Shown here: positions 54,894 to 62,549 of the stretch, one piece after another | Layout: each line of letters begins with the position of its first letter | Numbering within the stretch: position 1 is the first letter of the stretch | NCBI GenBank assembly: GCA_902799555.1 | Contig: CADCBB010000007.1 | Coordinates: forward strand, 1 to 64,000 | Direction: 5' to 3' | Origin: an uncultured Bacteroidales bacterium | GTDB taxonomy: Bacteria > Bacteroidota > Bacteroidia > Bacteroidales > Paludibacteraceae | Length of the DNA: 64,000 bases | Notes under the pieces: model-generated | The model's database searches: none | Seen by the model: only the letters and a program-made list of their open reading frames with translations | Told to the model about the DNA's origin: nothing | Position numbers and translations under genes: made by a program

Positions 54894-57669
54894 CTAAAAC
54901 GTTGTACTCCTTTCCGTCGCGAACGATGACTACTTGTCCGTCACGAAAAAACTTCTGCACTTTCACAGCCTCCGCTGCGGTGTTCTCGATAGCTTGCTCT
55001 TCCGGCTCCTCACCGGCAGCCCAACCGAAACCTCCGCGAGCGTTCGCTTTACGCAGCGAGTAATCGCCTTCCGAAGTGTAGCCATCTTCGATGAGTTCGC
55101 TACCCTTCTTGAGATAAGGAGTACCGGTGATCTCAACGAGATAGATAGCGTCCGCCTCGATATGGCTCTTATCAGCAACCTCCTGTTTAGCGTCAGCCTT
55201 AGCCGTTGCTGCCCAGTCGCCGAGGGTGTAATCAATCGTATAGGTAGCCGCCTGCTCAGCCGTGAGGATGGTCTCCATCTGTTTCTCTTCGCTGCCAAGC
55301 ACGAAGGTCACATTGTTCGAAGCCGGAGAGATGACGTTTCCTTCGCTATTGACCGAGTTATACTCGCCGAAGAGTTCAGGAAGGACATTCATGCCACCGA
55401 GCGTCCAACGCTGGATCTTATCCTTCTGTGCAGAAGCATCTTTAACCATGACTAACTCGCCATTCTCGTCGCTAAGGAAGGTATTGAGGAAGACGGTCTT
55501 CGGCTTGTTATTCCAGCTACGACCCAGACTGACGATAGGCTTCGTTCCTTCAATGCCCTCTGCGTACTTAACCGTACAATGCTCAAAGACATAACCCTTG
55601 TCGTTGGCATCACAATTGCTGGCTGTGAGTGCATCGCTTCCACCACCGTTCTTTGCACGCTGCTCGCATACCAATTCTGTGCCATAGAAATAGACACTAC
55701 CATCACCGCAGATGAAATCAACCGTTCCGTGAATCTCGCTCGTCTCGAAATACTTAACGGCACCGATAAGGTTGCTGTAGTACGTATCTTGATACGAAAG
55801 CATCTTCACGTTCTTGCAAACGGTCTTCGTTCCTTGATCCCAAAGGGCTACGGCACGACCGTTATCGTTCTTGTAGTAGTCGAGCGCATTCTGGATCGTC
55901 AGATCCTGAAGATAAGTTCCGCTGACATTCTTATTGATTTTCAGCGTTGCGGTCTTGTCAATCGCCTCCTTCGATGCATCGGGAGCGTTCTTGATGATCA
56001 CACCTTCCATCGACTGACCGATGATGGAGATATTGTTCTTACTGATCGTGGTCAGACAAGTCTCGCCAAGATCATACAAACCATTCGGCAGGAAGATCTT
56101 ATCGCCCGGCTGAGCCATCGTCAACGCCATAATGAAAGACGCAGCATCACCTGATGGCACTTCGAAATACCCATATTCATCTTTCTCCAGGAAGTCCAAT
56201 ACGTTGTAAACGACTACTTTATGGATGTACTGCTTTGCGGTCCAATTGATGGTCAACCAACCTGCATCACCTGCATATTGGGCCGTCAACTCCGTACCAT
56301 CCGGGGTCTCGTTCTTCACTACCGGATAGGTAGCGAGTTCTTGCTCACCATCCATCACTTTGACGTCGCCGCTCTCCGAATATTTGCAGAGGGTCACAAC
56401 CACTACGGCTTTACCGGCTACCTGTACGCGGATCGAACCGTCTGCAGCAAAATACCATCCGTGCGTACCATCATGGAATGCACCGCCGCTCACCTCGACC
56501 GTCTCGTGATCTTCCGGGTAGAAGATAGACGATGCGAAATCGTAGGTCTGAATAGTTCCAATCACTGCGGTCTCGATCGGCGTCACTTTGGCTTGAATAG
56601 TGGTATTGCCGTTGATAATATCACCTTCTGCGGCTTTCTTTCCGCTGGTGTAGAACCATCCGCGGAACGCATTGCCTTCACCGATAGCCGGCAGATCTGC
56701 CTCTGTATAAGGAATACTGCTCAAGGTAGCACCTTCATAAGTGTCGAATGTGCCGAGTTTATTGCCGTTCTGGTCTTTGTAAATAACTTGGCACGGAGTG
56801 ATTTCCGTAGCCTCTGCAAAGAAATACGGGATATAGGTATTACCGGCCAACTCAAAAGTAAGCGTACCTGCTTCACCCGTGTAGGTATAAGTTACGTATT
56901 GGTTGTAACTCGGTTTCTGCTCGCCGCAAGCGGCATTGTTGTTTACGGTAGCATAATCCGCACCGTCTTTCTTGACTGCGATGGGAGTACCGCTGTATTG
57001 GCAGGCACCGATGGTAAATTTCACCGGACCATCAACAGGAACCGTAATAGTACCGCCATAAATACCGTGCTGACCACCGTTGTAAGACGTGCCGTCTACC
57101 GACACGCCTGCAGGCAGTTCACCGCCTTCCGGCAGGATCACGCTATAAGGATTGTCGCGGAACTCGATCTTGAAATCAACAAACGTACGCGGTTGATCCT
57201 CTTTGAAGGAGAGATACTGGAGTACTGACTCTACCGTTCCTGCACGCTTGATATAGATATTGTTCTGCTCTGCAGTCAGTTCCACAATCTGGAAACCATA
57301 CTCCGATTGAGCGCCGGTCGTGTCTATACTCGTCAACTCGGTCGGTACGGTGGAAGATGCCGGATCGCCGGACCAGGTCTGAATCACCATTTTCTCGGCA
57401 TTAGAACCACTACGCGGACCAAAACCTAATTTCAATTTGCCGGCTACGGCGGCTTTCGTGAAATAAGCATAGCCGCTTCCGTTCATCTTAATGCCGTAAA
57501 GGCCATTCTTCGTTCCGGGTCCGTCTGTCACCTTACTGGCGTAATACAACCCATTATCCGGATTAGCACTCGGAGCACCCTCCGTGTAATCCCACAGCAG
57601 GTCGTTTTCACCTGCTATCATCGCCACGCTGAATAACGCGCACGCGATAAAAGAAAAGAGTTTTTTCAT
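54880..57669 (-). CDS. Large secreted pectinesterase-family protein
   Basis: 929 residues. Signal peptide about 1-20. Two or three beta-sandwich domains (about 20-150, 165-270, 370-490) and a short InlB-type repeat (about 275-345, ending GNAFRGWFYTSGKKAAEG) precede a pectinesterase beta helix (about 500-810): GDKIFLPNGLYDLGETCLTT, NGRAVALW, SYQDTYYSN, GTVDFICGDGSVYF and LGRSWNN. The catalytic Gln/Asp/Arg are in these motifs. It de-esterifies pectin, implying plant polysaccharide in the habitat. The tail KFFRDGQVVIVRDGKEYNVL G is of the common type. Starts three bases after hpf. Confidence 0.92.
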   Translation of the reverse strand: MKKLFSFIACALFSVAMIAGENDLLWDYTEGAPSANPDNGLYYASKVTDGPGTKNGLYGIKMNGSGYAYFTKAAVAGKLKLGFGPRSGSNAEKMVIQTWSGDPASSTVPTELTSIDTTGAQSEYGFQIVELTAEQNNIYIKRAGTVESVLQYLSFKEDQPRTFVDFKIEFRDNPYSVILPEGGELPAGVSVDGTSYNGGQHGIYGGTITVPVDGPVKFTIGACQYSGTPIAVKKDGADYATVNNNAACGEQKPSYNQYVTYTYTGEAGTLTFELAGNTYIPYFFAEATEITPCQVIYKDQNGNKLGTFDTYEGATLSSIPYTEADLPAIGEGNAFRGWFYTSGKKAAEGDIINGNTTIQAKVTPIETAVIGTIQTYDFASSIFYPEDHETVEVSGGAFHDGTHGWYFAADGSIRVQVAGKAVVVVTLCKYSESGDVKVMDGEQELATYPVVKNETPDGTELTAQYAGDAGWLTINWTAKQYIHKVVVYNVLDFLEKDEYGYFEVPSGDAASFIMALTMAQPGDKIFLPNGLYDLGETCLTTISKNNISIIGQSMEGVIIKNAPDASKEAIDKTATLKINKNVSGTYLQDLTIQNALDYYKNDNGRAVALWDQGTKTVCKNVKMLSYQDTYYSNLIGAVKYFETSEIHGTVDFICGDGSVYFYGTELVCEQRAKNGGGSDALTASNCDANDKGYVFEHCTVKYAEGIEGTKPIVSLGRSWNNKPKTVFLNTFLSDENGELVMVKDASAQKDKIQRWTLGGMNVLPELFGEYNSVNSEGNVISPASNNVTFVLGSEEKQMETILTAEQAATYTIDYTLGDWAATAKADAKQEVADKSHIEADAIYLVEITGTPYLKKGSELIEDGYTSEGDYSLRKANARGGFGWAAGEEPEEQAIENTAAEAVKVQKFFRDGQVVIVRDGKEYNVLGAEL

Positions 57670-57672
57670 AAA

Positions 57673-57948
57673 TTATGCGTTTTTGCGTTTCTCCAATTGG
57701 CCTTCGAGTGCGGCGAGGCAAGCGTCGATACCCTCTTCGAACGAGTCTGCCACTTTCTCGGCAAACAGCCCGCTGATACGTACCTTCACCTCTTTGTTCG
57801 CATTCGTCTGCGGCTTGATGACCGACATGCGGATCTCCACTTTGTCGTCGGCGTTCAGATGACGCTCAAAACGATTTAATTTCTTCTCAATAAACTGCTC
57901 GAGTTTCTCTGCCATCTCGAAATTTACGGCATTAATTGTCAGATTCAT
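57673..57948 (-). CDS. hpf: Ribosome hibernation promoting factor, short form
   Basis: 91 residues: MNLTINAVNFEMAEKLEQFIEKKLNRFERHL and KVEIRMSV. Binds the 30S decoding region in slow growth. Lacks the C-terminal dimerisation domain of long HPF. First gene after the promoter at 57995-58025 and tightly linked to the pectinesterase, an unusual neighbour. Confidence 0.93.
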   Translation of the reverse strand: MNLTINAVNFEMAEKLEQFIEKKLNRFERHLNADDKVEIRMSVIKPQTNANKEVKVRISGLFAEKVADSFEEGIDACLAALEGQLEKRKNA

Positions 57949-57994
57949 AATACATTATTTTAAAGGTTAAACATAAAGTTTCCAAATTACGCTG

Positions 57995-58025
57995 CAAAGA
58001 TACAAAAAAAGAATGACATACACAA
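57995..58025 (-). promoter_or_regulatory. Promoter for the hpf-led run
   Basis: Minus strand TTGT (58022-58025), 19 bp, TATCTTTG (57995-58002). The -33 box lies in the loop and stem of the upstream terminator, and the terminator's T run is the promoter spacer. Confidence 0.78.
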
Positions 58026-58036
58026 GAGTGTATGCC
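58003..58036 (-). terminator. Terminator of the 58054-58479 gene, overlapping the hpf promoter
   Basis: Minus strand GGCATACAC, TCTT loop, GTGTATGTC (58015-58036), then TTCTTTTTTTG. Confidence 0.85.
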
Positions 58037-58053
58037 ATTTTTTGAAAAAATTA

Positions 58054-58479
58054 TTATTGATTTGAATGTTTTAACTTGAGTTCTTGCATAATCATAGTAC
58101 GCACAAAGGCATCGAAACGCTTGTATCGCTTTTTGGTGCCATTTGGGAGCGTGATAGCATAGGGATCAGGTTTGGATCCGCGTGTGACATACAACTGAGC
58201 CTCAAAACGTTTTTGCCAATACGCATATAGTTTGGGGTCACTCAGCGCTTTATCCATGATTTTCGATGCCTTTTGGAAGAGGAGTTGATTCGCCTTTTCC
58301 TGACCTTTAGCGGGCTTTTGTTTCCAATTACGCGGGTGCAGCACGTCGTATGTCTCTTGTATGCCTACGCCAATGATGCGACCTCGTGCGTCCCGATAAC
58401 GTTTGACGCGATGAATGTGTCCCGGGGACGTAGCGCCGTTGACTTCTTCTATGCCTGGTGTGAGTCTCTCTCTTGCCAT
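58054..58479 (-). CDS. Conserved Bacteroidales protein of unknown function (141 aa)
   Basis: 141 residues, basic, no signal peptide or membrane helix. Resembles from memory an uncharacterised Bacteroidales family with the features GVGIQETYDV, NPKLYAYWQKRFEAQL-like (here DPKLYAYWQKRFEAQL), RGSKPDPYAI and a C-terminal KRFDAFVRTMIMQELK. Aromatic and basic conservation suggests nucleic-acid or protein binding, but that is speculation. It has its own promoter (58647-58677), a long leader with four 11-bp units, and a terminator. Confidence 0.75.
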   Translation of the reverse strand: MARERLTPGIEEVNGATSPGHIHRVKRYRDARGRIIGVGIQETYDVLHPRNWKQKPAKGQEKANQLLFQKASKIMDKALSDPKLYAYWQKRFEAQLYVTRGSKPDPYAITLPNGTKKRYKRFDAFVRTMIMQELKLKHSNQ

Positions 58480-58640
58480 AATCGTTTGATTTTATAGTAT
58501 TTAGTGTAATCCCTTTTATGTTTATTGCTTCGAATCACTCAATAATCACACAATAATCGCCCTATAATCACCCAATATGCCTCCTTCGCAGACCTTATTT
58601 TTAATGGGATTACATAGTGTTCTATGGTTGGTTTTTAAAT
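58480..58640 (-). promoter_or_regulatory. 160-nt leader with four 11-bp units inside an inverted repeat
   Basis: Four tandem units (+ strand) AATCACTCAAT, AATCACACAAT, AATCGCCCTAT and AATCACCCAAT fill 58533-58576. They are enclosed by the inverted repeat TGTAATCCC (58505-58513) and GGGATTACA (58606-58614). All lie in the transcribed leader of the 58054-58479 gene. Possible operator, iteron-like site or structured RNA. The stretch from 58678 to 58762 holds nothing else but an A-rich region shared with 62264-62301. Confidence 0.65.
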
Positions 58641-58646
58641 CGGGTG

Positions 58647-58677
58647 CAAAGGTACAAAGATTTTTTGATATATGCAA
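58647..58677 (-). promoter_or_regulatory. Promoter for the 58054-58479 gene
   Basis: Minus strand TTGC (58674-58677), 19 bp, TACCTTTG (58647-58654). The -33 region and 27 bp beyond it are identical to 62264-62301. Confidence 0.8.
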
Positions 58678-58762
58678 ATAAATAAGAGAAAAAAGAAGAT
58701 TTTTGCAAAATATCGGATATAATCCGATTTCAATAGACGAAACTCGCGGCGAAGCGATGATT

Positions 58763-59359
58763 TTATCTTATTGATTCAATGATTGTTTCCGTCCATTGAG
58801 GGAGTGTATCCGCATATTGCTTTGCGAGTTTACCATCTATTGTACGGAACAATAATTGTGCATTTTGATTCTCAATTGAGTTGTCATAGAAGTATGCTCT
58901 ATCTGCAAAGCCGGCTACCTTTATGGCGTTGATAATTGCTTTCTCGTAACGCGATATGATCTTTTTAATTGGCACATCGTGACCACCTTCCATAACGCGA
59001 TTTGCGATACGAGCAGCATTAATGGTCGGCGATTCGGTGCAGATAAAGAACATTCGAATGAAATAGCCGGCCTCCTTGGCGCGTTTCATGAAATCTACTT
59101 TTCCTTCTGAAGACAAAACCGTCTCAAAGATAAAATCTTTTCGTTCTTGCAACAATTGTTCGCGCCATGTTTCGCAATACTCCACCGCTTGACGCACGGC
59201 ATTGACATCATTCCAATCTCCGAACTTGCTCTGCGCAATCTCATCAGGGTTAATGTACACACATTGCTCCGCCCACTCATGTTTGATGACAAGACGAGTG
59301 GTAGACGTTTTTCCTGACCCATTAGGACCGGCAATAACTATCAGAACGGGCTTTCTCAT
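58763..59359 (-). CDS. Zeta-toxin-like P-loop kinase
   Basis: 198 residues. Walker A AGPNGSGKTST near the start, then YINPDEIA, a conserved DFIFETVLS (the 'ETvls' block) and RVMEGGHDVPIKKIISRYEKAI, all typical of zeta toxin-like kinases that phosphorylate UDP-N-acetylglucosamine or small substrates. Many Bacteroidota copies are chromosomal and may not be toxic. Its start overlaps the 51-residue upstream gene by four bases, as in a toxin-antitoxin pair. Confidence 0.88.
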   Translation of the reverse strand: MRKPVLIVIAGPNGSGKTSTTRLVIKHEWAEQCVYINPDEIAQSKFGDWNDVNAVRQAVEYCETWREQLLQERKDFIFETVLSSEGKVDFMKRAKEAGYFIRMFFICTESPTINAARIANRVMEGGHDVPIKKIISRYEKAIINAIKVAGFADRAYFYDNSIENQNAQLLFRTIDGKLAKQYADTLPQWTETIIESIR

Positions 59360-59511
59360 AATGCTTGCGCCATTTGACGGATATGCGCAAAATAGGCAGC
59401 GTGAGCGCGGTCATGACGCTCTTTCGCTTCTGCTGCAACCTCGCGCATCAATTGTGCCAATTGTTCCTCTGTCGGCTCCTGATCAATGTTTATGAAACGA
59501 TAGTCATTCAT
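59356..59511 (-). CDS. Small acidic-helical protein, probable antitoxin of the zeta-like toxin
   Basis: 51 residues: begins MNDYRFINIDQEPTEEQLAQ and continues as one Ala/Glu/Arg/His-rich helix ending RQMAQAL. Not a known epsilon antitoxin by sequence that I can recognise. Position (first in the pair, ATGA overlap, own promoter 22 bp upstream) and size support the role. Confidence 0.75.
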   Translation of the reverse strand: MNDYRFINIDQEPTEEQLAQLMREVAAEAKERHDRAHAAYFAHIRQMAQAL

Positions 59512-59532
59512 AGTTTCAAACCTTTGCGGGTG

Positions 59533-59563
59533 CAAAGGTACGAAGATTTTTTGACATATGCAA
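59533..59563 (-). promoter_or_regulatory. Promoter for the antitoxin-toxin pair
   Basis: Minus strand TTGC (59560-59563), 19 bp, TACCTTTG (59533-59540). Confidence 0.8.
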
Positions 59564-59577
59564 ATAAAAAACAGATT

Positions 59578-59660
59578 ATTTCCAAATTTTGTGCATTTTC
59601 ACTTCTAAACTTTGCGGTATTATATTTCTAATCTTTGTTTATTTTTACTTCTAAACTTTG
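59578..59660. repeat. Four 14-bp motifs at exact 23-bp spacing upstream of the toxin pair
   Basis: ATTTCCAAATTTTG (59578), ACTTCTAAACTTTG (59601), ATTTCTAATCTTTG (59624) and ACTTCTAAACTTTG (59647). The spacing is 23 bp each time, a little over two helical turns. They lie just upstream of the pair's promoter and just downstream of the small membrane protein gene. Likely a regulator array; the outer two differ most. Confidence 0.8.
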
Positions 59661-59665
59661 TGGTG

Positions 59666-59860
59666 CTACTTATCCTCCTTTATAAGTTTGTATAACTCGC
59701 TACCTCTATCCCATAGTCCGAGTAAGAGTCCTAAAATTCCGATGGCTACACCAATATTGCAAGCCCAACAGCCGCAATACAAGACCTTCATCATACAGAG
59801 ATATGAAAGGGAAAAAATCAATACAAGCAGTAGTTTGAGTGCCCAAATAACGTATTTCAT
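59666..59860 (-). CDS. Small two-helix membrane protein with a Cys cluster
   Basis: 64 residues, two hydrophobic helices (about 4-26 and 34-50) with YCGCWAC between them and a charged end. Overlaps the stop of the larger upstream gene by four bases, so it is probably real and co-translated. Function unknown; the Cys cluster could bind metal or form disulfides. Confidence 0.65.
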   Translation of the reverse strand: MKYVIWALKLLLVLIFSLSYLCMMKVLYCGCWACNIGVAIGILGLLLGLWDRGSELYKLIKEDK

Positions 59861-61206
59861 TGTTTTGATAAATATATGACTAATCTGAGCGGACGAGTTT
59901 CATCGTCTGCCTTCTTGAATTGTAATAACACCGGATCATCCGGTTTAGGCAGTCTCACACCTACTAATTCCGTCCAAGGAGACAATTTATCGGCAGCCTT
60001 TCTTTTTCGCTGGATTTGATGAACATTCCGTTTCTTATGCCGGTGACTTACATCCGGCTGAAATGGATCTATAATTCCTTGCTGTTCCGCGGCAACAATC
60101 TGTTCGGCCGATGCAACAAACAGAGCGTCATTGGACAAGCGGCTGCAATATTCAGCAAAGCGCACACGTTCCGCTTTACTCATTCCAAGAGCGATACTTT
60201 TTATTCTATCAGGAGCATCTTTTTGCATGATTTTTCTCCATAGACTACTCTCTATTTCCTCGGATATATAATAGGGTTGCTCCGCCGGCACATAGACGAA
60301 TCGGACTTTCTTTCCCTTAATGCGAACGGAGCGAGTCAAAGGAGGTTCTTCCTGTTGAACCGGCATCATTGGATCATCCGGTAAGGTAAATGCCACGCGG
60401 AATCCAATGTATCCGGCTGTTGTTTCGGGCTTATACCATCGACGTACAGATAAATGGCTATTGGCATTACATTCGTCATAACTGCTACCTCGCACAATAC
60501 GATATGATCCGGTGTCTGCGCCGCACGGATTAGGAAGAGTACTTAACTGATAAGCGCCATAAATATCTTGGCACCATTCGGAAACATTACCGGTCATGTC
60601 GTACAAGCCTAATTCATTGGGATGCTTGCGCCCGACCGGATGTTTCCAGTTTCCTGAACAGGAATAAGTCCACCCTATACTATCCGCTATGTTTCCTCCC
60701 GCAAAACGGAAAGACTTGCTTTTGTTTCCTCCTCGTGCTGCATATTCCCATTCCGCTTCTGAAGGAAGACGAAATGGAAGCCCCGTAATACTATCCAAAC
60801 GATGCACAAATTCCTGGCAGTCATGCCATGAGACATAAGAAATCGGAACGGTCGGATAGCCCCTCGGGCTGATGATTTCGCGTTCGGGCATTACTGCATG
60901 CCATAATTCGACCGTGACTTCTGTGGTTGCTATATAAAAGGGAGGAAGGAAGACAAGGTGTGCAGGTTTGTCCGTATAAATGTCAGGATCGTATTGGTCT
61001 TTTGTAGCACCCATAATAAACGAACCGCCTTCAACCCTTTGCATAATAAAATGCAAATCTTTTCCGTCCGAACTATCTTTTCCTGCTATATGAATCTTTA
61101 TGTCTATCTGTTGTAGCGAGTCCGGCACAACTGATTTATGTCTCCGTGCTGCCAGAGGTAGCACGGACATAAGAGACACAGTTAATATCAGCCATTTTCG
61201 AAACAC
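59857..61206 (-). CDS. Secreted formylglycine-generating-enzyme (SUMF1)-like protein
   Basis: 449 residues, GTG start at 61206. Signal peptide about 1-20. SUMF1 domain about 50-280: RVEGGSFIMGATKDQ, PFYIATTEVTVELWHAV, PVSYVSWHDCQEFVHRL-like (here PISYVSWHDCQEF), FRLPSEAEWEYAARGG, LYDMTGNVSEWCQD, RIVRGSSYDEC and GYIGFRVAF. After it a second, degenerate copy seems to follow (about 295-445: VRFVYVPAEQPYYISEEIESSLWRKIM ... TELVGVRL). Many such proteins lack sulfatase-modifying activity and serve as envelope or gliding-type components. Catalytic Cys pairing cannot be confirmed. Confidence 0.88.
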   Translation of the reverse strand: MFRKWLILTVSLMSVLPLAARRHKSVVPDSLQQIDIKIHIAGKDSSDGKDLHFIMQRVEGGSFIMGATKDQYDPDIYTDKPAHLVFLPPFYIATTEVTVELWHAVMPEREIISPRGYPTVPISYVSWHDCQEFVHRLDSITGLPFRLPSEAEWEYAARGGNKSKSFRFAGGNIADSIGWTYSCSGNWKHPVGRKHPNELGLYDMTGNVSEWCQDIYGAYQLSTLPNPCGADTGSYRIVRGSSYDECNANSHLSVRRWYKPETTAGYIGFRVAFTLPDDPMMPVQQEEPPLTRSVRIKGKKVRFVYVPAEQPYYISEEIESSLWRKIMQKDAPDRIKSIALGMSKAERVRFAEYCSRLSNDALFVASAEQIVAAEQQGIIDPFQPDVSHRHKKRNVHQIQRKRKAADKLSPWTELVGVRLPKPDDPVLLQFKKADDETRPLRLVIYLSKQ

Positions 61207-61251
61207 GCATGTGCATCTACAATTTCTGTGCCAAACATCAATTCTAGATAA

Positions 61252-61287
61252 TTGAAAAAGGATGCCTCGTTATAGGACATCCTTTTC
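61252..61287 (-). terminator. Displaced tRNA-Ser terminator at the left end of the island
   Basis: Minus strand AAAGGATG...CATCCTTT (61257-61285), then T-rich. It directly follows the orphan tRNA 3' end at 61296-61313, as a tRNA terminator would. Confidence 0.7.
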
Positions 61288-61295
61288 ATTAACCC

Positions 61296-61313
61296 TGCGG
61301 AGAGTGAGGGATT
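61296..61313 (-). repeat. Left attachment-site copy: orphan 3' end of tRNA-Ser(CGA)
   Basis: 18 bp TGCGGAGAGTGAGGGATT, identical to 63608-63625, which is the 3' end (T arm to acceptor) of the intact tRNA-Ser. Same orientation. No tRNA gene surrounds this copy. Confidence 0.8.
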
Positions 61314-61413
61314 TCTGCGTAATCTCAACAAGCTGCCGCTGGCAATAGTTAATCGATCATATATGGCCGATAGATTAGTTATGTTTTTACGTCATGGAGA
61401 GGGGACGGTAATG

Positions 61414-62158
61414 TTATACTTTTAAAATATGCTTGCTTTCCACATTCTCCAGCACGGTCATTTGTTGTATTGCGATTTGGTTGAGTTTATGGAGACGCTC
61501 CTGTTGCGGCATGCCTTCATTGATAAAGACAGCATTGAGGTTCTCCATGTTGCTCTGCCGTGATACCAAACAGCGCCACATTGAGCACGTCAGCCTCGTT
61601 GGCATAGATAAGCGAGCGATGATATTGGTCAATTTCCTGCGGAATTAGATGCTCCTTTATGGCATCGGTATGAATATGATAATTAATCTTCGCCAACTCA
61701 CGCTTCGCCGACCAACCAAGAGCTTTTTGCTCTTCCTCCTTAAGACGTTGGAACTCTTTTATCAAATAGAGTTCAAACTCAGCTGAAACCCAACTTGCAA
61801 ACTTAAACGCTATATCCCGTTGTGCATATGTGCCACCATATCTGCCAGACATAGCAACAAGTCCTATAGCGCGTGTAGCCTCAATCCAACGACTTGGGGA
61901 AAGTGTGAAAGCATTCAATCCAGCTTGGTTTCTAAACCCCTCGAATTCGAGGGGGTTAAAATCGGGATTGTTCAACATCTCCCATAAACCAAGATATTCC
62001 AGTGTATTACGATTGCGCATCCAATTGCCAACAACTCCGTTAGGATCTTCTGCATTCTTCTGTCTTGCAATATCCGTAATACAGATAAAGTCCATTCCGT
62101 TCTGAACAAAAGAACGAATGGTAGTGTCTTTTACAATAATAGATTGTGTCTTAGCCAT
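61414..62158 (-). pseudogene. KilA-N domain protein gene with internal deletion and frameshift
   Basis: From MAKTQSIIVKDTTIRSFV the KilA-N domain is intact (ITDIARQK, VVGNWMRNRNTLEYLGLWE, RYGGTYAQRDIAFKFASWVS). After NEADVLNVALFGITAEQ the frame breaks (about 61549-61553). The family's C-terminal part continues in another frame as NMENLNAVFINEGMPQQERL ... ESKHILKV. About 25 residues that I expect between these segments are missing. The result is a truncated protein of about 210 residues. KilA-N proteins are DNA-binding proteins of phages and their relics. Confidence 0.85.
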
Positions 62159-62243
62159 ATCTCCGTATTCGGTTTTTAGCGTTTGTTTTTCTTGGCTATA
62201 AATTCTAATCCCATCGAATTCGATGCTTTTAAAAATCGCGCTG

Positions 62244-62274
62244 CAAAGGTACAACAAATTTGCGATATATGCAA
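62244..62274 (-). promoter_or_regulatory. Promoter for the KilA-N gene
   Basis: Minus strand TTGC (62271-62274), 19 bp, TACCTTTG (62244-62251). The upstream 38 bp (62264-62301) duplicate 58667-58704. Confidence 0.8.
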
Positions 62275-62405
62275 ATAAATAAGAGAAAAAAGAAGATTTT
62301 TTGCGTCCAGAATATAATTTCTTAGCACGGGGGCACGATTACTTCTGGAAATGAACGAAGGTGGGATTCAAATTTAACAAATTCTGAAGATTCTTGCCTA
62401 AAAAC

Positions 62406-62436
62406 TTGTGTATGTCGTAAAAAAGTAGTACCTTTG
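62406..62436 (+). promoter_or_regulatory. Promoter facing the Abi-like gene
   Basis: TTGT (62406-62409), 19 bp, TACCTTTG (62429-62436). Transcript start about 62443, leader about 175 nt, faces the promoter at 62519-62549. Confidence 0.75.
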
Positions 62437-62518
62437 CGACCGAATTTGAACGCAAGGGTACTATAAAAACGACACCCGATAGTTTGACTTGCGTCAGGGA
62501 CTACCGGGAATTCCGATG

Positions 62519-62549
62519 CAAAAGTACTACATTTTTTTGAATTGTGCAA
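62519..62549 (-). promoter_or_regulatory. Promoter on the opposite strand facing the previous one
   Basis: Minus strand TTGC (62546-62549), 19 bp, TACTTTTG (62519-62526). Its transcript, starting about 62512, would be antisense to the first about 70 nt of the Abi-gene leader. Confidence 0.75.

Noticed and set aside
58533..58576. Possible CRISPR-like array
   Set aside because: The 11-bp units are contiguous without spacers and no cas genes are present.
59578..59660. Possible CRISPR-like array
   Set aside because: Only 9 bp separates the 14-bp units and the intervals are A/T-rich, far too short for spacers.
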